64,000 bases of DNA from Bacteroidaceae bacterium (GCA_024401095.1 JAKSLR010000008.1:19349-83348); one strand, 5' to 3'; counted from the first letter of the stretch, positions 23,182-33,147 are shown. Notes: generated by a model not told the origin, from the sequence alone. Numbers and translations: made by a program.

Positions 23182-26100
23182 TTATTTCTGCATAATTCTT
23201 ACAGGACCCAGTAGACCTGATGGCTGCAATTGGCTGTTGGCAGAATAAAATGGCATAGTGGTATATGAAATCTTATTCTCCACGTCTGGTTGCTGGTCAC
23301 CAATGAGTCGGTTTACCCAGAGGTTTGTAACGATAATCTTCAATTCGTTCTTTCCTGGCTTTAGTGCTGAGGTGACATCAAGCTTAAATGGCGACTTCCA
23401 GACTACACCTAGGTTCTCACCGTTGACTATTACCTCTGCCATGACGGCTACTTTACCTAAATCGAGTGTCAGGTTACCGGCATTAGACAGATCTTTCTTT
23501 GTAAGTTCTATGGTTTTGGTGTATGTTGCCTTACCAGAGAAGTACTTTATGCCCTTATCCGCATGGTCCTTTAAATCGGTTAAGCTATTGAAAGTAGCTT
23601 GAGCAGGTGCACCTCTGCCTTCTTCAAATGCTACATGCCATGGGCCATCGATAGTAAGCCATGTTTTTTCTTCAGCATTCGGTAATACGACTTTGGTCTG
23701 TTCTGTAGGTTCTTCAAAGACGACAAACAGGGCATCCTCTTCCACCATAGGTAAAGTGACTGTTGTGAAACCGCGTTCCATTACATAAGAACATTCTTCC
23801 ACATCTCCTGTTTCTGGATGATAAATGTATGGCTTCTTGCCGTTTACTCTGAAGGTAGCTTTCAAGGAAATTTGCTGATCCAGTGGATTCTTTACCCAAT
23901 AGATGTCCTTATCGGCTGTCTTGCGGTGTACATATTGTACATCAAGGCCCTTAGTGGCAGTCTTGAAGTCTGGTTGTACTCCCTTCATGAGTAATACGTT
24001 TTCTAAAGAGTTGTAAGTAGCTGGAGTAGTTACGTTCTGAAGGCTCCAGGTGGCGTCTACAAGGCTTTTCCACTCGGCAATATCATCTGTGAGGCTGGCG
24101 CTTATTTCTGGCTTCTGGCCATAAATAGTTACTCCTTGTTTAGCCAGCTGAGCAATCTTGCGAAGTACTGGGAGTGACATTCGGCGGCAGTTCTTGTCTA
24201 ATACCAGAACGCGATAGGTCATACCGCTACGAGTTACCAGATTGCTGTTCTGTGCACTTACTTCATCCAGAAGAGCTGTTGGGTTACAGAAATCATACTG
24301 ATATCCGGCAGGTATTGGGGCTGCATTCCAGCCAAAAAGACCAGTGATATTATTGTCTTCACCGTAATAATATAATACATCGGCTACAAACTTACCCTGC
24401 TGCAGCATGTATGATGAGCGTGAAATATAGTCTGTCCATACCTTTGCATAATCTGCCCAAGTTTCATGACGGTCAAACCATTGACCAAAGATCATTAAGC
24501 CTAAACCAGGTTTATGTACGTCATCTGGCTGATGAGGAGAGGTGTGTACCACTACACGATTCAAACCATTGGCAAATTCCTGATCGACCAGCCATTTCAG
24601 CTTTCCTGGATAGAAACTCCATGCGTTTTCATTTCCCATACCTTGAGTGGTGAAAGATTCTGCAGCTACGATATTCTGACCGAAGACGTGAGCTACAGAT
24701 GCTGATTCACGAATATCTGCAAGTGCCATTGGAAGTGTGGAGCCTCCTCCTGGTGTTGGCCACCAGATGGCCGACATAGGAATCTCGGATTTGCGCTTAA
24801 CGTCCATACCGTCTACCAAGTATAGACGGCCGTTTTCATGACTTTCTGTATAGCGACCCTTCATTCCGTATTCTTTCTGTGCAATTTCAGAGACCTTGTC
24901 GTAACCTTCTGCAATCAGTTCACTGCAGGTCTTACGCCAATCCCAAAGGAAGGCTTCACTTTCCTCTACACTTCCTACAATTTGTCCAAGTAAGACAGGC
25001 ATCCAAGGAGTCAATGAGTAACCGCGTCTTTTTTGGAATTCCTCTGCCATGCGAGGAGTCCAAGTCATGGAACCTGCTTCGTAAGAGTCCAGCATAAGGT
25101 ATTGAATTCCCTTATTGCCCATCATACCTCCCGATGCTTCCTTGTACATATCCAGATAAGTCTTGAAATAACGGTACCATGCATCAGGGTCCATCTTGTC
25201 AACCTCTAATCCGGTAGCTTCTGGAGAGGCTGGATGATTCTGCTTGCCGGTGAGAGAATATCCTATACGATAAATCTTCCAATCACCCGCGGAGAATTGA
25301 TAAGTGAAGTTGCCTTGCGCATCTACCAGTGACGTCAGGTCAATGACATCGTTTTTGGCAATGATTTCAGAAACTTCTGTTTGAGGAGTTGGGAAATGCT
25401 CTACGTCCCAGGTAGCTGCCCAACCTGTCTTTTCTTCAAAGTGATTGATTCGGTTGACACCGTACAATACGAATTCTGAAAGATCGATGTGATCAGGATC
25501 TGGCACCACCACACCCGTAAAGGCAGCATAGCTGTTGTTTGCTACAGGGTTTGGCATACGCAACTGGAAATATTTGGCTGTAGTGACAGGTATGTCAATG
25601 GTTTGCTGTGCTACAGATCCATCAGGAATTCTACAAATCTGGTAGAAGTTCTTGCCATCGTTGCTGGCCCATATTGAAGTTTTCTCTTCAGGGTTCTGAG
25701 CCTCCCATTCTCCACGTGTACGACCTGTGACTACACTTACCGCCTTGATGGTTTGGGGGGTAGGGAATTCGTACTGTATCCAGCAGTAGCCGTTCTTGTC
25801 ATCACGTGAAACAGGTACAGAGTTTGCCAAGTTGCCATCGGTAAGTGTCTCTACGCTCACCTCTCCATTGGCAGTTATAGCCTTGGCTCCCATTTGCTGC
25901 ATGCTTTTGTCGGCAGTAGGCATCTTCACGGCCAGTATGGCAATGTCCTTATAGTATTCTACAGGTTTTACTTCCACACCACTAAGTGAAGAAGCTAATC
26001 CTTGTCCGCCCGAAGCCTGGAACAATCCGGTCTGGGTAGTTGCCTCTGGAATGGAATAGCTCTGTGCCTTCTTTCCACCTCCTTGGATGCGTTTTTCACT

Positions 26101-26505
26101 CCATGCCAACTTTTTCATCGCATCTTCTGGCTTCACCCAAGGACCACCTGTAGCACTCCATCCAGGGGCAGATGCAATAGTCATTTCCAGTCCCAGTGAA
26201 TCTGCTAATTCGGCTGTTCTCTTGAATGCATGCTTCCATTCAGGGGTCATATACTCTAATCTTTTCTCTACAATCTGTGGTGTCATAAGGCCGGCATCAA
26301 AATTATGGAAACCGGCTATGCCAGATTTTTTCATCCACAAAAGATCTTTATAGATACCATCTTCTGTGATGTTTCCATTCATCCAATGCCACCAGACTCT
26401 TGGCTGAGCTTCTTTTGGTGGATTTAAGAAATCCTGCTTGAGATTCTGGGCCATAGAAGGTGCTATGAGGCCTGTAAGCAGGGCACTTACTAGTAATTTT
26501 TTCAT
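23182..26505 (-). CDS. GH106 alpha-L-rhamnosidase (secreted)
   Basis: A 1107-residue protein from the ATG complementary to 26503-26505, which gives a signal peptide ending APSMAQ. The GH106 N-terminal hallmark PRVWWHWMNGNITEDGIYKD is followed by WMKKSGIAGFHNFDAG, ASAPGWSATGGPWVKPEDAM and the GRYTESHENGR segment. The last about 150 residues form a galactose-binding-like beta-sandwich (TLDLGKVAVMAEVIVNG). Family members cut alpha-L-rhamnose from rhamnogalacturonans and other glycans. Its promoter carries the same operator as the rha operon at the same distance, so it probably feeds that pathway under RhaR control. A paralogue lies at 51994. Confidence 0.9.
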   Translation of the reverse strand: MKKLLVSALLTGLIAPSMAQNLKQDFLNPPKEAQPRVWWHWMNGNITEDGIYKDLLWMKKSGIAGFHNFDAGLMTPQIVEKRLEYMTPEWKHAFKRTAELADSLGLEMTIASAPGWSATGGPWVKPEDAMKKLAWSEKRIQGGGKKAQSYSIPEATTQTGLFQASGGQGLASSLSGVEVKPVEYYKDIAILAVKMPTADKSMQQMGAKAITANGEVSVETLTDGNLANSVPVSRDDKNGYCWIQYEFPTPQTIKAVSVVTGRTRGEWEAQNPEEKTSIWASNDGKNFYQICRIPDGSVAQQTIDIPVTTAKYFQLRMPNPVANNSYAAFTGVVVPDPDHIDLSEFVLYGVNRINHFEEKTGWAATWDVEHFPTPQTEVSEIIAKNDVIDLTSLVDAQGNFTYQFSAGDWKIYRIGYSLTGKQNHPASPEATGLEVDKMDPDAWYRYFKTYLDMYKEASGGMMGNKGIQYLMLDSYEAGSMTWTPRMAEEFQKRRGYSLTPWMPVLLGQIVGSVEESEAFLWDWRKTCSELIAEGYDKVSEIAQKEYGMKGRYTESHENGRLYLVDGMDVKRKSEIPMSAIWWPTPGGGSTLPMALADIRESASVAHVFGQNIVAAESFTTQGMGNENAWSFYPGKLKWLVDQEFANGLNRVVVHTSPHQPDDVHKPGLGLMIFGQWFDRHETWADYAKVWTDYISRSSYMLQQGKFVADVLYYYGEDNNITGLFGWNAAPIPAGYQYDFCNPTALLDEVSAQNSNLVTRSGMTYRVLVLDKNCRRMSLPVLRKIAQLAKQGVTIYGQKPEISASLTDDIAEWKSLVDATWSLQNVTTPATYNSLENVLLMKGVQPDFKTATKGLDVQYVHRKTADKDIYWVKNPLDQQISLKATFRVNGKKPYIYHPETGDVEECSYVMERGFTTVTLPMVEEDALFVVFEEPTEQTKVVLPNAEEKTWLTIDGPWHVAFEEGRGAPAQATFNSLTDLKDHADKGIKYFSGKATYTKTIELTKKDLSNAGNLTLDLGKVAVMAEVIVNGENLGVVWKSPFKLDVTSALKPGKNELKIIVTNLWVNRLIGDQQPDVENKISYTTMPFYSANSQLQPSGLLGPVRIMQK

Positions 26506-26534
26506 GGTTTTTGTAGTTTTGGGGTTTTCCGATA

Positions 26535-26542
26535 CAAATATA
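26535..26542 (-). promoter_or_regulatory. -7 box (TATATTTG) of the GH106 gene
   Basis: The minus strand reads TATATTTG, 29 nt before the ATG. It is identical in sequence to the rhaB box, and the operator begins exactly 18 nt upstream in both. Confidence 0.7.
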
Positions 26543-26560
26543 AAGAGAAACATCTTATGG

Positions 26561-26578
26561 ATACTTATGTTTTTTGCC
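26561..26578 (-). promoter_or_regulatory. RhaR-type operator upstream of GH106
   Basis: The minus strand reads GGCAAAAAACATAAGTAT. With flanking bases it matches the rhaB-proximal copy at 19 of 20 positions (TGGGCAAAAA versus TGGTCAAAAA, the rest equal), in the same orientation. Confidence 0.7.
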
Positions 26579-26606
26579 CATTCATTTGTACTTTTTGTTC
26601 ATAATG

Positions 26607-26638
26607 AAAAAAGGCTACCGTCTCTGGTAGCCTTTTTT
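26607..26638. terminator. Bidirectional terminator upstream of GH106 / after GH3
   Basis: A perfect 13-bp stem (AAAAAAGGCTACC and complement) encloses a 6-nt loop. It ends the GH3 transcript and insulates the GH106 promoter. Confidence 0.8.
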
Positions 26639-26657
26639 ATTATGTAAGTATTCTTTA

Positions 26658-29042
26658 TCAATTCAGCTCAATGACTTGCTTGAGTTTGATGTCTTCACTG
26701 CTTGCACCAATACGAATTTCAAATTCTCCCGGTTCAACGGTCCATTTTTCGTTGATGTCGTAAATCTGAAGATCTTCTGGTTTTAAGGTGAAGTTGACGG
26801 TCTTTGTCTCTCCTGGCTGGAGACTTACGCGCTCAAAGCCGCGAAGTACACTTTCATAGTAAGCTACCGAGGTAAGCAAATCGGATACATAAAGCTGTAC
26901 CACTTCATTGCCCGCACGCTTTCCGGTATTGGTAATCTCTACGCTTACCTTCACTTCGCCGTTAACTGATCCTGAGTGTGTAATGTTCAGGTTATTGTAT
27001 TCAAACTTAGTGTAGGTAAGTCCAAATCCAAATGGATAGAGGGAATTGACCACACGTGTTGCCTTGGTGTTAGCCCAGCTTGGACCACCGTGGCTACCAC
27101 GTTTATATGGGAAGTTCCACTCAATCTGACCAATGGATTTAGGGAAGGTGATAGGAAGCTTTCCGCTTGGACTCAGCTCGCCAAACAACATCTGAGCCAC
27201 TAATTCTCCGCCCTTGTAAGATGGGAACCAGGTTTCCAGAATGGCTGGAATATACTTGTTTTCCCAGTTGATGGTGAGTGGCTGTCCGTTTACCAAGACC
27301 AGTACAATAGGCTTTCCGGTCTTGTGAAGTGCCATGAGCAGGTCTCGCTGACGACCAGGAAGTTCCAATGAAGTACGGCTACGTCCTTCGCCGGTCTGCT
27401 TGTCGCCTTCGCCAAGATAGCAGATAATCACATCCACATTCTTTGCTGCATTAACTGCACTGGCAATGTCCATCTGTTCCTGAGCAGAAAGTGGTTCTGG
27501 AATGATCTCACTCTCAGGCCAGTTCTTGTCCACTATGTCACAACCTTTTTCATAAACCACTTTATCTGAACCCAGATAGTTTTTCATGGCATCCAGCATG
27601 TTTACACAATCCAATCCGTTAGGACCATAGCGTGAGATCATGAAGTTGGTTTCTGTTGCCAAAGGACCGGTTACAAGCACCTTATTGACCTTATTTTTGT
27701 CCAAAGGAAGGAGGTCGTTCTCATTTTTCAGCAATACCATAGCCTCTGCACCAATCTGATGAATGAAATCCTGCTGGAATTCTGCACCTGCTGCTTTATC
27801 TGCAAGGGCTCCGTCGCCTGTATAAGGATTATCGAAGAGACCCATGCGGAACTTGACATTCAGCACTTCACGTACACGTTGATCCAATACATCCATGCTG
27901 AGCAGGCCCTGTGCCACAGCATCGCGAACTGCAGTAGTAAAGGTCTTTGGCTTAGAGAAATTGGTTCTAACGTTCAATCCGGCATTCAGTGCCATGGCTG
28001 CACTCTGCGCATAGCTACCAGAAACCTTGTGCTTGGAATGCAGGTATTCTACTGCTTCGGAATCACTTACTACATATCCGTTAAATCCATAGGTGTCACG
28101 TAAGAGTTCGGTCAGGAACCAGTGTGAGCCTGATACAGGGATTCCGTTCCAGTCGTTGTAGCTTGACATAACTTCCCAAGGCTTTGCATTCTGAAATACC
28201 TTCTTGAATGGATACAGGAAGATTTCGTGCAGCTCGCGAGGTGTAATGTGTGGATCGGTACGTGCGTTTCCGTCTCGACCTCCCTTTGGAACACTATAGG
28301 CTGCATAGTGTTTCAAGCAGGAAGCAATTCCCTGTTCCTGAATACCCAGTGACATTTGTGTTCCTAATTCTGCAATAAGATATGGATCTTCTGAATAGCA
28401 CTCCAATGTTCTTCCCCAACGAGGATCACGTGCCATATCGAGGATTGGTGCATAGACACTGTGATAGCCTACCATTTTTGCTTCCTTACCGGCAATAACA
28501 CCAGCCTGATGGATTAGGTCTCTGTCCCAAGTGGTTCCAAGGGCAATAGGAGCAGGCAATGGGGTAGCCTTGGTATGGTTCAAGCCGTGGATACCTTCTG
28601 TTGAGAACTCCACAGGAATACCCAGACGAGTTTCTTCTACAAAGAATTTCTGTACTTCATGTAGGGCATTTACGTGAACTGACATAGGATAGGAGAGCTT
28701 TACGAATTTTGAAGCACCTTCCACACCGTTGAGCATCTCATCGATATTCGCTATTCCGTCTTTCCAGACTTCATTTTTCCATCGTGGAGTAGGTAGGGAG
28801 TCACGTAATACACGACCTGCACCATAGAGTGTTGTTACTTGGCAGGATTTCTCTTCTACTGTCATCTGGCTCAACAAATCCTCCACTCGTTTTTCGATAG
28901 GTTGTTTCGGATCTTCATACACATCCATCTTACCGTTCTTGTTGAAGTCAATCCAACCGTTACGGTACATCTTGTTCTTCTGTGCAGAGCCTGGAATGCT
29001 GATGCAAGCAGCCAAAAGGATAAGACCTAAGTGTGTTTTCAT
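26658..29042 (-). CDS. GH3-family beta-glycosidase with C-terminal FnIII-like domain
   Basis: A 794-residue protein with a signal peptide (cut near PGSAQ). Residues ~20-40 hold a dockerin-like calcium loop, DFNKNGKMDVYED. The GH3 barrel follows (MARDPRWGRTLECYSEDPYL; CLKHYAAYSVPKGGRD), with the nucleophile Asp in GYVVSDSEAV. An alpha/beta sandwich (KVLVTGPLA; GEGDKQTGEGRSRTSLELPG) and a C-terminal fibronectin III-like domain (VSVEITNTGKRAGNEVVQLY) complete it. GH3 members are beta-glucosidases, xylosidases or arabinosidases; specificity is not readable. It follows the ABC exporter by 33 nt on the same strand and may be co-transcribed with it. Confidence 0.92.
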   Translation of the reverse strand: MKTHLGLILLAACISIPGSAQKNKMYRNGWIDFNKNGKMDVYEDPKQPIEKRVEDLLSQMTVEEKSCQVTTLYGAGRVLRDSLPTPRWKNEVWKDGIANIDEMLNGVEGASKFVKLSYPMSVHVNALHEVQKFFVEETRLGIPVEFSTEGIHGLNHTKATPLPAPIALGTTWDRDLIHQAGVIAGKEAKMVGYHSVYAPILDMARDPRWGRTLECYSEDPYLIAELGTQMSLGIQEQGIASCLKHYAAYSVPKGGRDGNARTDPHITPRELHEIFLYPFKKVFQNAKPWEVMSSYNDWNGIPVSGSHWFLTELLRDTYGFNGYVVSDSEAVEYLHSKHKVSGSYAQSAAMALNAGLNVRTNFSKPKTFTTAVRDAVAQGLLSMDVLDQRVREVLNVKFRMGLFDNPYTGDGALADKAAGAEFQQDFIHQIGAEAMVLLKNENDLLPLDKNKVNKVLVTGPLATETNFMISRYGPNGLDCVNMLDAMKNYLGSDKVVYEKGCDIVDKNWPESEIIPEPLSAQEQMDIASAVNAAKNVDVIICYLGEGDKQTGEGRSRTSLELPGRQRDLLMALHKTGKPIVLVLVNGQPLTINWENKYIPAILETWFPSYKGGELVAQMLFGELSPSGKLPITFPKSIGQIEWNFPYKRGSHGGPSWANTKATRVVNSLYPFGFGLTYTKFEYNNLNITHSGSVNGEVKVSVEITNTGKRAGNEVVQLYVSDLLTSVAYYESVLRGFERVSLQPGETKTVNFTLKPEDLQIYDINEKWTVEPGEFEIRIGASSEDIKLKQVIELN

Positions 29043-29075
29043 AATTTTTACTGTTATTTTGTGTTTTTTCTGGTT

Positions 29076-30890
29076 CTAGTCAAAAAGTACGCCATCACCG
29101 TCAGGATCTAGTGTCTTGGTCAGTTTTTCTATATTCAGACTTCGTGCAGAGGCATCGATGATGTCTTTGTACACGCCACCTTTCCGGTAAACCTCATCAG
29201 GATTTCCTCCTTGTTCTACACGTCCGTTCTGTAAGGCATAGACCAAATCACTGTCTATGATTTGAGAGATATTGTGAGAAATCATGATTACGGTACGTCC
29301 TTTCTTGATGTCATCAATACTCTGCTTGATTTGCTCTGTGGCAATGGCATCCAGACTGGCTGTAGGCTCATCCAAGAAAACAATTGGCGGGTTCTTGAGG
29401 AACATACGTGCAATGGCAATTCGTTGTTGCTGTCCGCCGGAAAGTTGCTGTGCCTGACTTTTAAAACCATTAGGAAGCTTGCAGATCTGGTCGTAGATAT
29501 AGGCTTTCTTTGCTGCTTCCTCTATTTCCTGAAGTGTAGCATCAGGCTTTCCGTATCGGATGTTGTCTTCTATGGTTCCGTCAAAAATGTGATTCTTCTG
29601 GAGTACCAGTCCGATATTTTCGCGGAGGTATTTTGTATCCCATTCACGCAAGTCAACACCATCCAGAGTAATGGTTCCACAATCTGGGGTATAGAATTTA
29701 TCCAAAAGATTAACGATTGTAGACTTTCCTGCACCACTTAATCCTACAAAAGCGGTTATCATGCCCGGTTGAATGGTCATGTTGATATTGTGCAGCGCTT
29801 TATTTCCGTTAGGGTAGGTGAAATCTACCCCTTTGATTTCAAAGTTTCCTGTTACTTTTTCGGGCTTGTAATGTCCTGTTGGTTCCACTTCTGGTTCTGC
29901 GTCCAGTATATCGAAATAGCCAGATGCGTAAATGAGGGCATCGTTCAGCTGATCGAAGATACGCTGGAGCTGAGTAATAGGTGCAGTAACATTGCTGAAG
30001 AGCATGACATGGTACATGATTTTACCGATGCTCATTCCAGGATATCCGCTAAGTACCAGATAGGCTGTCAGGATAATGATCAGTACAGTACCCACCTGAC
30101 GGACAAAACTTTTCAGTCCGTCGTAATAAAACGAAGTCTTGCGGACCAGCATCTGGTTGTCTGTGAACTTTGTCTGAATGTCCCACTGTTTCTGGCTTTC
30201 AATCTTTTCACGGTTGAACGACTTTATGACATTCATGCTTTCAATAATTCCCATGATACCGTGGCTCTTCATTTCACGGAAACCACGCATGTTTTGTCGC
30301 CAGCCTTGTAATTTATGTGCCTGTGCAATGGTAATCCATATATAAACAGGCACGATGAAAAGTGCTGTGAGACCTACATAAAAATTGGCAGCGAACATGA
30401 GAATAAGTGCCAGAAATGCACTGGTGAACAAAGGGAGCAGATCGATGAATATATTCTGTACTGTGCTGCTCAGTGAGCTGACGCCCATGTCAATTCTGGT
30501 TTGCAGCTTACCGGTATCATTTTCTTTCTTGGAAAAGAAAGCCATTCTGTAGGTAAGAATACGGTTCACCACAGCTTGGCTCATATCCTTGCTCACCAGG
30601 ATACGCATCTTCTCACCAAAATAATGTTGCGCATAGGTTATAAGAGCAGAGAGAACCTCTTTACCTAGCAAAATGATACTGATGTATGTAAGAATGTTAG
30701 TTGCTCTACTCCATTCAAAACCCTCTGGTTTGATGAGGGCATTGATAGAATCAACAGTCCAGTCGAGCACCAGTGCATTTACCTGTGCTATCAGTGAACC
30801 TATGAGTGTGAGAATCAAGGTAGCCAGTACCAGCCACTTGTAAGGCTTTACATAAGGGTAGATCTTCCTGAGCAGGTCTATGAGGTTCAT
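29076..30890 (-). CDS. ABC exporter, fused permease and ATPase (MsbA-like)
   Basis: A 604-residue half-transporter. A six-helix ABC_membrane domain covers about residues 15-310. The nucleotide-binding domain has Walker A GLSGAGKST, signature QLSGGQQQRIAIAR, Walker B PIVFLDEPTASLD and the switch His in MISHNISQ. It works as a dimer in the inner membrane, exporting lipids, peptides or drugs. The start overlaps the stop of the upstream small gene by 4 nt (ATGA), indicating translational coupling. The C-terminal tail is slightly extended and acidic (TLDPDGDGVLFD), which is uncommon and looks like a calcium-binding DPDGDG loop. Confidence 0.9.
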   Translation of the reverse strand: MNLIDLLRKIYPYVKPYKWLVLATLILTLIGSLIAQVNALVLDWTVDSINALIKPEGFEWSRATNILTYISIILLGKEVLSALITYAQHYFGEKMRILVSKDMSQAVVNRILTYRMAFFSKKENDTGKLQTRIDMGVSSLSSTVQNIFIDLLPLFTSAFLALILMFAANFYVGLTALFIVPVYIWITIAQAHKLQGWRQNMRGFREMKSHGIMGIIESMNVIKSFNREKIESQKQWDIQTKFTDNQMLVRKTSFYYDGLKSFVRQVGTVLIIILTAYLVLSGYPGMSIGKIMYHVMLFSNVTAPITQLQRIFDQLNDALIYASGYFDILDAEPEVEPTGHYKPEKVTGNFEIKGVDFTYPNGNKALHNINMTIQPGMITAFVGLSGAGKSTIVNLLDKFYTPDCGTITLDGVDLREWDTKYLRENIGLVLQKNHIFDGTIEDNIRYGKPDATLQEIEEAAKKAYIYDQICKLPNGFKSQAQQLSGGQQQRIAIARMFLKNPPIVFLDEPTASLDAIATEQIKQSIDDIKKGRTVIMISHNISQIIDSDLVYALQNGRVEQGGNPDEVYRKGGVYKDIIDASARSLNIEKLTKTLDPDGDGVLFD

Positions 30891-31303
30891 TCTTCTTTCT
30901 TGTTGTCTTTCTTAAACAGTCCTTTAATAAAGCCAGATGCCTTGCTGGCACCTCTGCGTACAGCTTCGCCTACTACGACAGATGTGCTGTCGATGACTGC
31001 ACCAGCTTCTTTCAAGTTCTCACGGCCTAGCTTCTTTCTATACTGACCTTGATACGTGTAGTAGGTTTCCAACTGTGGGTTGGTCATCACATCCTTGTAC
31101 TTATAAGTATAGTCATGCTTGATTTCTGCATATTTGGTTTTCCATTCTGCAATCTGAGCCTCTGTAGGCTTTTCAACGGCGTTCATCACAGTGACAAAAT
31201 CCCTGAAATTATCCAGGAATTTCTTAACCTCGGCAGTGTCTTGTGCCATGCAGGAAATGCTCTGAATCATGAAGAGCATAAGGGTAAATACAATCTTTTT
31301 CAT
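30887..31303 (-). CDS. Secreted helical protein of unknown function, 138 residues
   Basis: A signal peptide (ends SISCMAQ) is followed by a helical, charge-rich domain (VKKFLDNFRDFVTVMNAVEK; YAEIKHDYTYKYKDVMTN; LETYYTYQGQYRKKLGREN). A Gly/Ala/Ser stretch (VVVGEAVRRGASKASGFIKG) and a poly-Lys/Glu end follow. I do not recognise a named family. It is translationally coupled to the ABC exporter (overlap ATGA), so it may be an accessory periplasmic factor for that transporter. No clear -7 box was found just upstream, and the HAD gene lies 45 nt away on the same strand. Confidence 0.7.
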   Translation of the reverse strand: MKKIVFTLMLFMIQSISCMAQDTAEVKKFLDNFRDFVTVMNAVEKPTEAQIAEWKTKYAEIKHDYTYKYKDVMTNPQLETYYTYQGQYRKKLGRENLKEAGAVIDSTSVVVGEAVRRGASKASGFIKGLFKKDNKKEE

Positions 31304-31348
31304 ACGTAGTTCCTTTTAAGTTAGTCTTGAATTATTGGTTTATTTACA

Positions 31349-32095
31349 TTATAGTATATCTTTAATTTCCAGAAGATTATTAACTTCATAGTTTACTGGT
31401 TCAGGTGCAGTGAAAGCATCGGGATGTGCATTGAAGAAAAGTACATCTAGACCAGCACGTTGCGCACCTTGAATATCTGTTACGAAATTATCTCCTATCA
31501 TCAAGGTGTTTTCTGGCTTGGCTCCACTCATTTTGAAAGCATACTCAAAATACTCTGGTGAAGGCTTGTTGGCCCCAGCATCTTCGCTCAAGATGATGGT
31601 GTCAAAGAATTCCATGAGTTTTGAGGCATTCAGTTTCTTGTATTGTACTTCGTGGAAACCATTGCTGCAGAGGTGAGTCCGGTATCCTTTTCCTTTCAGG
31701 TATCTCATGAGCTCATGGGCACCAGAAATGACGCCCGGTTTTACAGAGCAGTACTCCAGAAACTTATCGCTTACTTCCAGACAAAATTCTTTGGTTGGTT
31801 CAAATGGTGTTTCCGTAATAGTTCCGTCAGAATTGACAGTTTTTACTTTACCACGGGATAGCGGGCGTCGGAAACGTTCTACGATGAGATAAGGACGGTC
31901 TATTTCACCGGCACTGTATTGACTCCATAGAATGACATTGGCCTCCCAGTAAGGTTCTGTAAAATCACTTTCTTTCTCAAAATACTGATTCAGGTGGAAA
32001 GTTTCATAGAGTTCGCCCAAGGCAATGATGGCATTACCATGAGTATCGTAAAGCGTGTCATCAAAATCGATGAACAAGTCTGTATATTTTTTCAT
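31349..32095 (-). CDS. YjjG-family HAD nucleotidase
   Basis: A 248-residue protein from the ATG complementary to 32093-32095; a longer frame would include the -7 box region. Motif I is [13 protein letters not shown], motif [12 protein letters not shown], motif [15 protein letters not shown] and motif [19 protein letters not shown], with an alpha-helical cap after motif I. YjjG-type enzymes dephosphorylate non-canonical pyrimidine nucleoside monophosphates and keep them out of DNA. The substrate is inferred from family resemblance only. It has its own -7 box at 32118-32125. Confidence 0.85.
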   Translation of the reverse strand: MKKYTDLFIDFDDTLYDTHGNAIIALGELYETFHLNQYFEKESDFTEPYWEANVILWSQYSAGEIDRPYLIVERFRRPLSRGKVKTVNSDGTITETPFEPTKEFCLEVSDKFLEYCSVKPGVISGAHELMRYLKGKGYRTHLCSNGFHEVQYKKLNASKLMEFFDTIILSEDAGANKPSPEYFEYAFKMSGAKPENTLMIGDNFVTDIQGAQRAGLDVLFFNAHPDAFTAPEPVNYEVNNLLEIKDIL

Positions 32096-32117
32096 TTTGG
32101 TTCTATCTATATTTTGG

Positions 32118-32125
32118 CAAATATA
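32118..32125 (-). promoter_or_regulatory. -7 box (TATATTTG) of the YjjG-like gene
   Basis: The minus strand reads TATATTTGCC, 22 nt before the ATG. Confidence 0.55.
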
Positions 32126-32191
32126 CATCTTTTAGAAGATGTAGCAAAATTTATGGTCTTCTGTTATCATTTATTAATTATATTTATACCC

Positions 32192-33067
32192 TTAATTGTT
32201 TAGGTCTCTGAAGTCCGATGGATTCATTTTTGTGGCTTTTTTAAACAAGGCAGAAAAGTATTCCGGATTCTTGAAATTCAGCATGTAGCTGATTTCCTTT
32301 ATTGGAATATCCGTACTTCGGAGAAGCTCTTTTGCCCTATATAGTTTCAGGGAGCTGTAATATTGTATAGGTGACAATCCCACATATTTCTTAAAAATTC
32401 TTCTGAAAGTGGTGTAACTTAGATTTAAGTGTTTTGCCACATCTGGCATATCCAGTTCTCCTTCAATGTGTTCTTGCATGTATGCACGGGCCATTCGAAT
32501 AATTTCGGGTGTTTCTCGCTCACCACTCATGGAGTAATTCTGGCTGATCATGAAGAGCAAACCTAGTAAATGGTTGACTATACCTGCCAAGAGTTGCTGG
32601 AAGAATGCATCTTGTTTGGTAGCTACGGCTATGGCTTGCTTGTACAGGTCTATGATGGTGTTACTTTTACCTATTTTATATACCGGACTGTCTGGTGAAA
32701 AGAAACCTGCTTTGACACGGGAGTCAATGTTTATGCCGTGGAATCCGATCCAGTATTCATCCCAACCTTCTTCTTTCTTAGGGTAATAGGTATGCCAATG
32801 TCCAGGGAAAATGAGAAACATGTGTCCAGCTTTTATTTCAAATTCTTGCCCTTGGTCATTTTTCAACAATCCCTCTCCTTTGGTAATGTATAAAAGCTGG
32901 TATTCCTGCAGCACACGTCCTCTGGTTGGATTGAACATATGCTCTTGGTTATGATACCTAGGTGGATAATCTTCACCAGGTTTTATGCTTTGAAATCCCA
33001 CGGAGCACACTACCAGTCCCCAGAGTATGTCACGTTCGTTTTCTGTAATGTATTTAATAGGTTCCAT
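32192..33067 (-). CDS. rhaR: AraC-family regulator, probable RhaR-type L-rhamnose activator
   Basis: A 291-residue protein from the ATG complementary to 33065-33067. An N-terminal cupin-like sensing domain (QEFEIKAGHMFLIFPGHWHTYYP) is followed by a linker. The C-terminal double helix-turn-helix comprises MPDVAKHLNLSYTTFRRIFK, GLSPIQYYSSLKLYRAKELL and EISYMLNFKNPEYFSALFKK. It is divergent from the rhaB-rhaA-rhaT-rhaD operon, and a 19-bp direct repeat lies between them. A copy of that repeat stands before a GH106 rhamnosidase gene. Rhamnose (or a metabolite) as inducer is an inference from this context, consistent with the rhamnose regulator known in B. thetaiotaomicron. Confidence 0.85.
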   Translation of the reverse strand: MEPIKYITENERDILWGLVVCSVGFQSIKPGEDYPPRYHNQEHMFNPTRGRVLQEYQLLYITKGEGLLKNDQGQEFEIKAGHMFLIFPGHWHTYYPKKEEGWDEYWIGFHGINIDSRVKAGFFSPDSPVYKIGKSNTIIDLYKQAIAVATKQDAFFQQLLAGIVNHLLGLLFMISQNYSMSGERETPEIIRMARAYMQEHIEGELDMPDVAKHLNLSYTTFRRIFKKYVGLSPIQYYSSLKLYRAKELLRSTDIPIKEISYMLNFKNPEYFSALFKKATKMNPSDFRDLNN

Positions 33068-33118
33068 ATCTGAAGTACATCTTCTTTCTGCAAGTTTAAA
33101 GGATTTCCTGCAATCTAC

Positions 33119-33126
33119 CAAAAATA
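33119..33126 (-). promoter_or_regulatory. -7 box (TATTTTTG) of rhaR
   Basis: The minus strand reads TATTTTTGG, 51 nt upstream of the ATG. The distal operator copy (33148-33166) falls around the -33 region of this promoter. Confidence 0.5.
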
Positions 33127-33147
33127 TGGTCAATAAAATATGCCATA

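Noticed and set aside
29043..29075. RhaR-like operator before GH3
   Set aside because: GAAAAAACACAAAATA resembles the motif only weakly, and no TATATTTG box follows at 18 nt.
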